This document shows, in pieces, positions 44,284 to 54,304 of a stretch of 64,000 nucleotides of DNA. The translations under genes were made by a program, and so were the position numbers. Each line of letters opens with the position of its first letter. Positions within the stretch are counted from its first letter, which is position 1. The notes beneath the pieces are model-generated. The model ran no database searches and was not told the DNA's origin. It saw nothing but the letters and a program-made list of their open reading frames with translations. Source of the stretch: Dendrocalamus latiflorus (lineage: Eukaryota; Streptophyta; Magnoliopsida; Poales; Poaceae); NCBI GenBank assembly GCA_017311315.1, contig CM029669.1:13852224-13916223 (forward strand), read 5' to 3'.

Positions 44284-46993
44284 GATTTTTTTTAAAAAAA
44301 TAATCCATTTTTATTAATATTACACAAATATATCATTGCTTAAAAAAAACAGAAATAATCCTCTATCACCATTTGAATTAGCGTCTGTCCTATGTGGAGT
44401 CCTACGTGGCAGCATGCAGGGCTCTATCATCATCAATTCGACTAGCAATAGAATCCTGTGGTAGTGTTGTCACTTCAGTCGAAAAAGGAGGCGGCATGGT
44501 GCTGTCTATTCTAACTGAAAAGCCTATGGACTCGTTTGTCATGATGCATCTTATTACCATTACTCCTTCATCGTGCTGCTGCTAAGAAGGGGGCTATCTC
44601 ATGCTCGTAGAAGAAATTGTATAATATGACAACTTTACAAAAAAAACAAAAACAAAAAGTGAATAGTGTATCACTGTGAATATCGTAGCATGTGGCGAGC
44701 ACATAGCTATATATTACAAAGACCCACTAACTCAAACGGACCTACGCAGGGCTCCTCCTAGGCGCTACCCCACGAGTGGCCCCATTCCTGCTCCGGCGCT
44801 ATGCGTGACTTGACGGGTAGGTCTATTGGTCAGGTGCGTACCGTGACTTGATTGGGCGAGCTGGCTCGGTCCTAGCGTGTTGGAGAGCTGTGAACTGCTT
44901 AGGACATGCATTGCCTTGTCCTCCGGGGGTTGAGCTGACCAGTCGTCTGCTAGGTCATCGTCTTAGTCCACCCTGTGGCTTGTCGTGTCATCTGCAGCTT
45001 GCATGTCGTGGATGAACATGTACTCCACATAGTTCTCGAGATGGTGGCTTGCAAGGAAGATAGGATACAATTAAATATGTTTCCAAAGTCAGGCGAAGGT
45101 AACGAGATTGCTTTATGCGGCAAGAAAAATATATTAGAATTAATGCGACCATAAGTAGTGGAATATAATTAATTGTGTGTTGCTAACTAAGTGATGGCAG
45201 GTGGAGTCCAGCTGAGCGAGGTAGGTGTCTGTTGTGCTAGCAAAGTGCCTCGGTGGATCCTCCACAACACACACCGCCCGAGTCCTAGTGCGCGTATTGT
45301 ACCACTTAATGTAGTAATTATACGTTGAGTGGTCGTAAGGGGTGCGCTCCACACGAATGTCCTTCAATGCAAGTGCCTACTACTGGACGTATGGCTCCAT
45401 GTGCTGGGCCCAGCCTGTACATCCTGTGACTCTTCCTCATGTGCCTACAGATACCCAAAAATTGATGAACATTAGTACTTACAAACTTAACACGTGCTAT
45501 CGAGTAGAAAGTGGCGGAATATGCAACTCACTCATGACTGTGCAGCTGTATGTGGTTGCCCACAAGCACTAGAAATGCTTGCCGAAGTCCAAATTGCCTC
45601 ATCACCCGCTGCATGGTGTACATCTCAATGAAGACATTGTACACCAGGTAATATCGTGTGAACCAAAAGGTGGCGTCTTGGGTGCACTAGACGGACAGGC
45701 CCCATGGTGCACGAGAGACAATGATCTCAGCAATGTACGGCCTCCAGATGACATGGCCGTTCGTTAGCTGGTCAAACATGGCGACGTACTCAGGATATGA
45801 TGCGTGCAAGGTGATCGGAGTAAAAATGGGCTGCAAAAATAGAAATTGCAAGGTACATTAGCAAGTAAGCTCAGTTCGAATGTATTAGATGAATCATATT
45901 GGAAGTAGGAAACTAACCCTGGGCGACACCACAAGGTCTCCATGGTAGAATGGTCCACATAACCAATAAAAAATTGCCCAATTCGACTCATTCTTCACTC
46001 ATTCGTGGAACCTCTTCTCCATAATATATTTTGAAAACTACTTGTTCAGACATATCTATCAATAATTCAATAACTAATGTCATGTTAATGGCAGCTACTC
46101 ATTCGTTGAAATAAAACATGAAACCAAATAACAAACCCGCTTCTCAAAAAAAAACTTGCAAATGAGAGGATTTGTCCAATTGCGACACCCTAGACAAAGA
46201 CAACTGTTCATACATGTCATGTAAAAAATCAAAATCACACTGCATGCTTCACCTCCGCAGCGCATGGATCTAATAATGGATTCTATACATTGTATTTTTT
46301 TTAATAAATCTATCTACCAGATCTAAGATTGCAAAACTAATTGATGCATTATAACTAAAAATTCTGTAAGTCTATACAAATTACTCTAAAGGACTACATA
46401 TCTATAACTACACTATTTATAACTCCTCAGTATAACTACATATCTCTATTTACACATCTGCTGACTACCCAATACAACTACATATCTAATGTTTTTATTT
46501 GCTAACATACCGCGATTTCAAAATGAAATATACAAAGAAACAAAGAACTCAGCTCTAGGATATAGAGATCAACTCCTTCTCCCACCCCCTTCTCCTCTCC
46601 TCTCCCCTTTTTCCTTTTCCTCTGCTCTGGTCTTCTCTCCTCTGGTTTTTTTTATCGAATTAAAATGAATTTCGGCCTTTTTTTTGCCCCTTTTATAGGC
46701 TGGTTGCTGTCGCAATTTCAAGTAGCGACAGAGGGTGTGGTGATTGAAGTTGTGGGGGTTTAATTCCCCATTTCAATTGACGATTAATCTCTTTGTCGCC
46801 AATTAAAATGGTAACAGAACCCGTGGCACCGATATAGCACTCTATCATCCATTAGTTTGACGCTCTGTCCTAAATTGAAATAGCGACAGAGCCTCTGTCG
46901 TTATTTGAAATAGCGACAGAGAATTTTTTTTGTATTTTTTAAGTGATGATATATTATGTAATATTGATAAAAATAGATTATCTTTAAAAAATC
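44284..46993. mobile_element. MULE-like TIR element carrying a PMD remnant, 2.7 kb
   Basis: The left end GATTTTTTTTAAAAAAATAA then TCCATTTTTATTAATATTAC matches, reversed, the right end (46920-46993: AAATAGATTATCTTTAAAAA preceded by the same ATATTACxxAATATATCA theme). Inside the right TIR are CTCTGTCGCTATTT palindromes (46850-46925), then a pyrimidine tract (46560-46650). The PMD gene is on the minus strand. The right flank is a C13 run, so a target duplication could not be read. Confidence 0.7.
45150..45850 (-). pseudogene. PMD protein C-terminal remnant
   Basis: The minus-strand reading SYPEYVAMFDQLTNGHVIWR then PYIAEIIVSRAPWGLSV, a TAG stop near 45690, then TFWFTRYYLVYNVFIEMYTM and QRVMRQFGLRQAFLVLVG is the PMD C-terminal pattern, matching the RVMQQFGLRQ block of the 37.5 kb copy. 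After an intron-like gap it ends with RTPYDHSTYNYYIKWYNTRT (about 45280-45350). The PMD core upstream is not readable. Confidence 0.65.
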
Positions 46994-48246
46994 CCCCCCC
47001 CCCCCACTGACCTTAAGCCATCTTACAAATCGTTCTTCTAGAGTTTTATGCATTTGTAAAAACATCATGATCACGCTTTTCTCTAGTGACCTGGCACGCC
47101 GGTTTCCCCTATTTTTGTTGCTCCTGAGCGTTGCCGTTTGATCGGATAGTACGCATTAATGCAAGATAGACGCGCGAAATAGGACAACATAATTTTAAAT
47201 GCATAAATTTAATCTAAATTTGAATATATTTTTTTAAAATTTCAATTTTAGAGTATATACCTATCTATAACAATTCAAATAGAACACATACCTTTGAAAA
47301 ATATACTCGAATTCAAAGATTTTTAATATTGTTTTATCATATTCTTTGCTGCTTTTTATATATATCAGCAAATATTTACAAATAAATTATCATAAAAAAG
47401 ACAACTCTAGTTTGAATTTTGATTCAAATTTATTTGAACTAGTTAGTAAATTAGTTAAACTTGATATCTAAAAAATTTCACATGTAATACATAGAGAAAA
47501 TATCTATTTTAAATCACGGTGTTAGAGCAACATGTTGTCCCTGGTTACCATGTGTGTGTAGACACACCAGCAACATTTAATAGGAATTTGCTAAGAGTAC
47601 TTAATTAAGACCATCCGTTATCTGCGGGGCCTGAAATGCAAATTGCTGATGGATTGGACGCGGTTGGAGCCCACACGCATGCAAACTGAAGAGAAGGCAT
47701 TGGGACTACAGATGCTTGGACCATAATACCATATGCATATACATATCCAGTACTCATACGTACGACGAAGGCAGAAGAATTCTGTTCATGCGAGCAATCA
47801 ACGTGCAGCAACTCGCTGCCTCCGCCGGAGTTAATAGAGCTCGAGCAGACTCAGCTCAGAGTTCAGACGGTAGAGGTCGCACAGATTAGTTTTGTCTTAC
47901 AGCAACAAGACCTTTTTTTAACAAATATTTAAACAAGACAAAGGTCAGGACCAAGTACACAATACACACCACTGGAGGACGTGCGGGGAACTGTTCCAGT
48001 CCTAACATTTGTACGTTGGTTATCTTATTACATACTCTCTCCTTATTTTTAAGCATCCACGCATTTTTTTCGAAAGTCAAATTTTGTAAATTTCGATCAA
48101 CAATTTGTCAAACAGTTTAAAGGGGTTTAGTGGCGCATACATCAGTTTGTTTTTTAAATGAAGTGATAATTTCTTTCTTTTCTAGAACATGGACAAAATA
48201 ATTTGTTTGTGGTATCTATTTAATATTAAAGCAAAAGAAGCCACCA
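46994..48246. other. Intergenic, no gene seen
   Basis: AT-rich to 47520, then mixed. Begins with the C13 run. The short frames at 47605-47811 and 47886-48080 have no recognisable features. Confidence 0.4.
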
Positions 48247-50950
48247 TAGTGGTGGCCAATGGGCCGTGCCGGACCGGCACAGCACGGGCCCGATGGAGTC
48301 ACGGCTCGTTTAGGCCTGCCAAATAAACGAGCCATGTCGTGCTGGTCCACAGGCCGTGGACCGAGCCTAGGCACGACCCACGACCGTGCCGTGCCGGCAC
48401 GGGCATGGTTGGCCTGTTAAGCCGGGAAAAAAAAGAGAAAATTTAGAAAATTTTTAAAAAATATAGAAAATTATAGACATTATTAATCATCAAGGTAATT
48501 ATTTTTAATAACATAATGAGTTTTATTAACTTGTTAAATTACATGGGATGGCAGCCTCGTTAAAAACTTTACCAAGTAAAAACTTAACTTGAGAAAACCT
48601 TGGTAAAGAAAAAAATGGTACAACCTATAAAGCTCACTAGTGACTACATCTGAAGAAAATATTGAAAATCCTATTCATTGCTATCTAGATATAAATTCTC
48701 AAAAGATTCTTCTAAGTCTTTATTCTCTGTAGTATGTTAGAATCTTGATTCAACTTGTTCCCAGTCTTTAACGGTCAAAAGGATTTCGACCATCTTGTTT
48801 GAGAGACTTATTCGTTGCTCCTCGATTACTCTTCCAGATAGACTGAAGGCTGACTCCGAGGAGACCATAGAGATAGGAACAGTCAACACATCCCGCGCTA
48901 GTATGGATAGCACTAGATATGTTACTTTCTAGGTTTGCTACCATGAGAGGATGTTCAACTCTTGCTCAAATCTAACACTATCACTGTTGAGATAGCATGA
49001 TAGGTCTTCAGTGCTTTGTCACCTTCCTCCTCCTGACTGATGTGTACCTGCACGAGAATCTCTAGAGGAAGAATAAAAAATCTTGCCCCATTACATAGTC
49101 CCCCTAGAGGTGCTAGGAGCTACCGAGGGTCTTTGCAAACGTACAGACCTAAACTTATTTTCATATTTCTCGTATACCTCATATAATTTATTATTAACTA
49201 CTCTATAGTATGTACAATAATCTAAACTGGTAGCATCACTTAAAAGTTAAAAATACATTTTTATACATCCTTGGAGTTTGGCACTAGGATCCAAAATAAA
49301 GCCGAATGCATATAAAATAGGAATTTCCCTCCAATATTTTAAAAACATAGTTTTCATGGCAACTACAGCATCTCATAGTACAAGATCATTTTTAAAAGCC
49401 TTTAGGTGGAGTGGCTATTTCAAGAATATTATGAACAAGTAGAGGAGAGGTTGGATAGTATACTCCAGAAAGAAAAAGTGTAGTTTTATGAAAAAGTTCT
49501 AAAAAAGAAAATATTTTTTCACCAACAACTCAATCGTCCTCGGTATGTTCAGGGTCTCTAACTTGGGTTCTACTGGAGGAGCTACGAGATTGATGACCTT
49601 GGGTGTGAAGAAAAACAAATAAGGTGCTCTTATATAGCAATATATGTTTAAGTATAAAGTAAGTAGAGTTCCATCTAACAGGCATGTCTAAGCCAAATTT
49701 TCTAGGACGGATAGTCATTGCTACGCGAAAGCTCTTATATGCGGTTATTCGTTGGTTAGAACAATTAATATATGAAATTGCATCCCTAAAAGAATCAATA
49801 CAAGTATTTAATCTTTTTAAACTAGATTTAACAATAAGATTAATAATATGACAAGCACAATATTGATGTAGTAAGAAAGATTGTGCATAAGTATTAAATA
49901 AAGGAGTAAGAATTTTCATAATCTTAGTGTTTGTAGCTGCACTATCTAAAGTTATGTAAAAGATCTTATACGTGAAGCCAAAATCTTCTACAACTTTTAT
50001 AATACATTCTACAATATTTTCAGCAGTATACAAAATATTAATTAATTTAAATCCTATAATTCTTTTTTCCATTACCCAGTCATCATTAACATAATGAGCA
50101 ACAACACTAATATAATCCTCTCTAGCCTTAACATTCCATATGTCTGATGTCAAAGCAATAGACAAAGTACAGGTATGAAACATTTCTTTCAATTTTTCAT
50201 GATAATTGTTATAATATTTAATTAAATCTCTAGTTATTGTTTGCCTAGATACAACACTAAATCGAGGGTTATGAGTAGTCCTAATATATTTTTGAAAAGC
50301 ATCAGAATCACCAAAATTTAAAGGTGAATCTTGAGAAGAAATTAATCTACAAAGATATTCCCGAGCTAGCTCTGGGTTGTACTCCCAAGTACGTATCAAA
50401 CCATTGGGGTTATATTGTACCTGCGTTTGGCGTATTTATTTTCTTGCCTTCTTTTGTAGTTTGCAGCATGCCGCTGTAGGTGACCCGTCCTACCTGAAGA
50501 TTTTGCAGATATTTTATTACCATAAATTTTACAAACAGCATACCTCACCGAATTCCCATTATCGTTGGTTTTGAACTTCTTATAGAAATCATTCCAGACT
50601 CCTGATGTAGTAGCTCTTGTTCTTTTTACACCCATGCTATGGGTTGTAGATGCACTTGTTGAACCAGCGGAAGATGGATCGATTGGACCCTACACCACCG
50701 GGGCCGTTTCTTCTTCTGGCTTTCCAGTTTGTTGTGGATGTGGACCTTCCGCGGATAGATATCCTCCTTGAAAGGATTGCATATCCTTCGTCGAGAGGCC
50801 GAATTCGGAGAGTTGAAAATCGTAGTTCTCCATTGAATCAACTGCAAATTGAAATAGTAAAGAACAATTAACTTATTATTGAATCAACAACTAATAGCAA
50901 AAAAAATTAAAATAAGATAGCAGTATTACCTATTTTGCAGCTTTCAGAAA
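48247..50950 (-). mobile_element. hAT element, one terminus recognised
   Basis: The left edge begins TAGTGGTGGCCAATGGGCC and continues with repeated GGCACGGCC/GGCCGTGCC motifs (48260-48420), typical of hAT subterminal DNA. The transposase gene reads away from the right side (minus). The right terminus was not found before 51000 and may be deleted. Confidence 0.65.
48671..50833 (-). pseudogene. hAT transposase (RICESLEEPER/DAYSLEEPER-like), disrupted
   Basis: Starts MENYDFQLSEFGLSTKDMQS at 50833. TAG at 50690-50692. A BED-type zinc finger follows (VWNDFYKKFKTNDNGNSVRY then AVCKIYGNKISA and HLQRHAANYK), with a frameshift near 50420-50440. A long open frame (50399-49530) begins LIRTWEYNPELAREYLCRLI and contains LTSDIWNVKAREDYISVVAH and DMPVRWNSTYFIL. 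Further readable but stopped sequence (LSGVYYPTSPLLVHNILEIA) leads to the C-terminal dimerisation domain near 48750-48930: LARDVLTVPISMVSSESAFS then LSGRVIEEQRISL. It ends ENLYLDSNE at 48671. Nearly full length; several lesions prevent a protein. Confidence 0.9.
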
Positions 50951-51019
50951 ATTCCTTGAAGATTTTTGCAATTTTTGAATTTCGCACGAATTTTTCACTA
51001 ATTTTGTCAAATTTGCGCA

Positions 51020-51190
51020 AACACCAAGGTTGTTATGGCGTCGAGATATCGGCGATACCTCATCGCCATATCGTCGTGGCGGCCATCAGCTCCATGCCGT
51101 CTGGACGGCATGGAGGTGCGCCATATCCCGTCCGCCATGGGGGCGATATAGCGGTGTGGCGTCGCCGTGGCGGCGTTGTGACGATAAGAC
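51020..51190. repeat. GC-rich palindromic block
   Basis: GGTTGTTATGGCGTCGAGAT, then alternating GGCGATA/TATCGCC, CCATGCCGTC/GACGGCATGG and GGCGGCC motifs give several short stem-loops in otherwise AT-rich DNA. It resembles the end of a DNA transposon, but no partner was found. Confidence 0.5.
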
Positions 51191-52440
51191 CACGAAAGAG
51201 TGCAATGTGTTGATTTGTCCTACAAGAAGTTATTGACCTATTGGGAAGTGAAGAGCCGAGTTGGCAGCGGTGGAGATGAGGACAATATCGTGCTACTCAC
51301 CTTTGTCGTTTGACGAGGACAATGTCGTGTTGCTCACTAGAGCTGTTGAAGAGAAAGGCCAGAGTCAAAAGAGCTATGACGATGAGTGGTTAGTGTCAGC
51401 GTTGTTGAAGAAATCTATGACCACAGAAACTCGATGATGGGGGAAGCTCTTGTAGAGAGGAGATAAATCTTTGCATTGAAGACGAGCTACGAACGATATA
51501 GGGCCACCGGGTAGCTAGGAGCATGCCATCTCTGGTGAGCGTCACAACGTCACCACCGTGGTGAGAAGATTCTCTATATCGTTAAACAATGACTAAAGTA
51601 GATATGGCAGCATCGGTGAAGATGAGATGTCACCACAGTTAGTGAGGAAGTCATAAACATCATACATGTGTATATGCATGTATGTATCCGTACGAATAGA
51701 AGCACAACCATACAGAAGCAAAGGAGCAAAGAGCTCAGAGTAGAGATGATGCAGCCGTAGGGAATAGGCTTAGAGCCACTGGAGAGAGTGTTACGGGTGT
51801 CCCCAACAGGGATCGGTGATGGTTGCACGTGTATGGTGTATGATGTTACAACAATCAGTAATTAGCAATAATTAGAGAGAAGTAAAAGATAACTATGTGG
51901 TAGAATATTGTATTGAAAGGGATAGCAGTTGAGAGGGATCGGTCAAGAATTAGGGCTGTTGGAGGTTAAAATAAAAGGTTATGGTGGTGAGAAGAGATAG
52001 AAGACATACGGTTCGATGGGGGCAGTCAACGTGTGAGGGAAGATAAGTTTAAAGTAGGTTCCATATGGTGCATCGGTATATACACAAGCAAGGTACTTTA
52101 ATACCATATAAACTAATAAGATAATTTGTCACACACATTATCAATGTATTGTTTGAGATTAAATAGATGTGCATGTGCATGTATACATTTTAGAAAAGAG
52201 TAACGTTTCTAATAACCCTAATAACTTATTATGCTCAATGATTTTCTTCCATCAAAGCTCATACTTCAAATACATTTCTTAAAATTGTATTTTCCTTCAA
52301 TGTCCTATTGCCATTTTCAATTTTTAAGATGTCTTAAAAATCTAATTAGCCTATAAGATCCGCAAATATATTCTTAATCATCTAAGTTATATTATTTGAT
52401 ACTATAAATTTTAAAATAAATTTAATTGCGCAAATACACG
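51191..52440. other. Intergenic, no gene seen
   Basis: No coding signal on either strand. The right edge carries a Helitron-like 3' signature. Confidence 0.35.
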
Positions 52441-52453
52441 GGCCACCCACTAG
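52425..52453 (+). other. Possible Helitron 3' terminus
   Basis: GCGCAAATACACGGGCCACC then CACTAGT resembles the GC-rich, CTAGT-ended 3' termini of grass Helitrons. There is no clear upstream hairpin and no 5' partner, so this is only a suggestion. Confidence 0.25.
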
Positions 52454-53567
52454 TTGTTAATCTGATATCGACGTATGGGTGCGTCGTACATGCGACATCC
52501 AGCATTCCAGCTCATATATATCTCAGCTTATTGGACACGACCGGGGCTACTAGCTCAATCACACATCGTACGGGCAATACAGAAGCAAAAAAGATTACCC
52601 GAATAATCCTCCAATAATTTGGGAGAACTGGGAATAGAGTAGGCGCTACGCAGGACATGTCGCCATTCTCATTCGTCCATGACTCCTACAATTGAACAAG
52701 CTAGCTAGCTGGCAAGCAACAGATGATAGTACAACACAATCAGATATATGTGTTGCATACTTTCATGCGCACGCTTCAAATTAAACTTTCGACGATAATT
52801 CCCTATAATTACAAATATAAGTTGCGTTAGGCCTATAACTTTTATAGGAATATAGGCGGTCTATAGTTTCGAGCCACATTTATCTTATCTCTTCCTATTA
52901 TATCCTTGTTGTTTCCACGCATATTTAAGAGAAGTTGGTAATATTTCAGACTAAATAAGAGACACCAAGATCATTTTATTTTAACCCTTAAAGCTAGATT
53001 AACTTACATTTACAATCGGAGAGAGTATTATGCGCGCATTAGGCCATGACAAGCAGTGATATTTAACTCTTCAAGCAAATCTTACTTCTCACATGCATAA
53101 GAAAGGGGAAAACAGGCGTAGTGTATCTAACATGAGCTGCAGGTAGATCTAATTTTGCAACATGGAGTGAAGATCCTCATTCAATTAATAGACACTATAT
53201 ATCTCCATTCTAATCAACCCTTTCACAACAAAAACATCAACAAAACCAGGCAAGAAAATAGGGCCTCCATTTAGCCCTAAAAAGAACAAGCTACCGATTG
53301 AAGGAGACAATGGAACGTCGTCGTCGTCGTCGTCATCATTGAGGAAAAGGAGAAATCAATCGAAATGGAACGAAAACCTGAACGACACATGATTATATAC
53401 GTAACCTCCCGTACGTGATTCACCGCCCACCGATCAACTACACGCTCCACACTCTACCACACCACAATAATGATGTGTATATGGTAATTCTTCATACATC
53501 GATAGCTACTCGCTTTGTGATCGATTAATCTATCGATCACGGAGCACGGACAGACGGAGGCGCGGAT
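52454..53567. other. Intergenic and 3' flank of the HLH gene
   Basis: AT-rich; a short (GTC)n run at about 53316-53336. No other gene recognised. Confidence 0.4.
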
Positions 53568-53843
53568 TCATGCACCAGCGCCGTCGTGGTGCGGTAGGTC
53601 GTCGTAGATGGCGGAGAGCGCCCTGAGGAGCTCGACCCTTGCCCGGAGCTGGACGATGTAGTCGGCGGTGCGGAGGAGCAGGCTCCCCGCCGGCACCTCC
53701 TCCCCGCCGGGCACCAGCCGCCGGAGCTCCCGCACCTTCCGCCTCAGCGCCACGCCGGCGGCAGGCGACCGCCGCCTCCGGCAGGAGCGCGACGACGAGG
53801 ACGGCGGCTTTCTCCTGCTGCTGTCCCGGCGCCGGCTCTCCAT
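53568..53843 (-). CDS. Atypical HLH regulator (PAR1/IBH1/UPB1-like), single exon
   Basis: 91 aa, ATG at 53841-53843; the longer frame would need a TTG start. The N-terminus is Arg/Ser-rich (MESRRRDSSRRKPPSSSSRS, CRRRR). Then comes a helix-loop-helix: helix 1 about 33-44 (LRRKVRELRRLV), loop PGGEEVPAG, helix 2 about 54-79 (SLLLRTADYIVQLRARVELL). It lacks the Glu and Arg residues of a DNA-binding basic region, as in plant atypical HLH proteins, which form inactive heterodimers with bHLH factors and modulate brassinosteroid, light or growth responses. The LVPGG…TADYI signature is diagnostic of this group. Its target and exact subfamily are unknown. A TATA-like CTATTTATT lies about 70 bp upstream. 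Codon use is strongly GC-biased. Confidence 0.85.
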   Translation of the reverse strand: MESRRRDSSRRKPPSSSSRSCRRRRSPAAGVALRRKVRELRRLVPGGEEVPAGSLLLRTADYIVQLRARVELLRALSAIYDDLPHHDGAGA

Positions 53844-53902
53844 GGCCAACAAGGCTGAGCAAGCTAGCTAACTCGTTCCTTTGGTTACGTGGCGAGGAGA
53901 GG

Positions 53903-53916
53903 GGCGGAATAAATAG
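53903..53916 (-). promoter_or_regulatory. TATA-box-like element of the HLH gene
   Basis: CTCTATTTATT on the minus strand, about 60-75 bases upstream of the ATG, within GC-rich flanking DNA; position and sequence fit a plant TATA box. Confidence 0.5.
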
Positions 53917-54304
53917 AGGGAGAGGTGGTGGACGTGGGGTCAAGTCGCGTCGCGGGCGGCCGCGGCAGGGTTGTGTACGTGAAGCAGGGCGCTTTTGCTC
54001 GGTGGACACGGAGAAAAAGCGAGAAAAGCGTCGGGACGAAGCGCGCGGTCGAGTAGACGATCGATCGAGTGGTGGTTCGGCCGTCGCGTGGGTCCCGGGC
54101 GTGGACGCCACGTCTCGTCTAAATTGTCTTCCACACGTGTCTGACAGCTGTGTACTTCATTATTTTGTAGTACTGTTCTTTTTTGGATATAAGTATGGGA
54201 AGTAAAATAAAATGACATGATCATCCATCTGTAATTCTTATCACGTAAGGTTTTTAATGATGTGTATGAGAGAAAACAAGGAGAGAGAAAAAAGCTGTCT
54301 GGGA

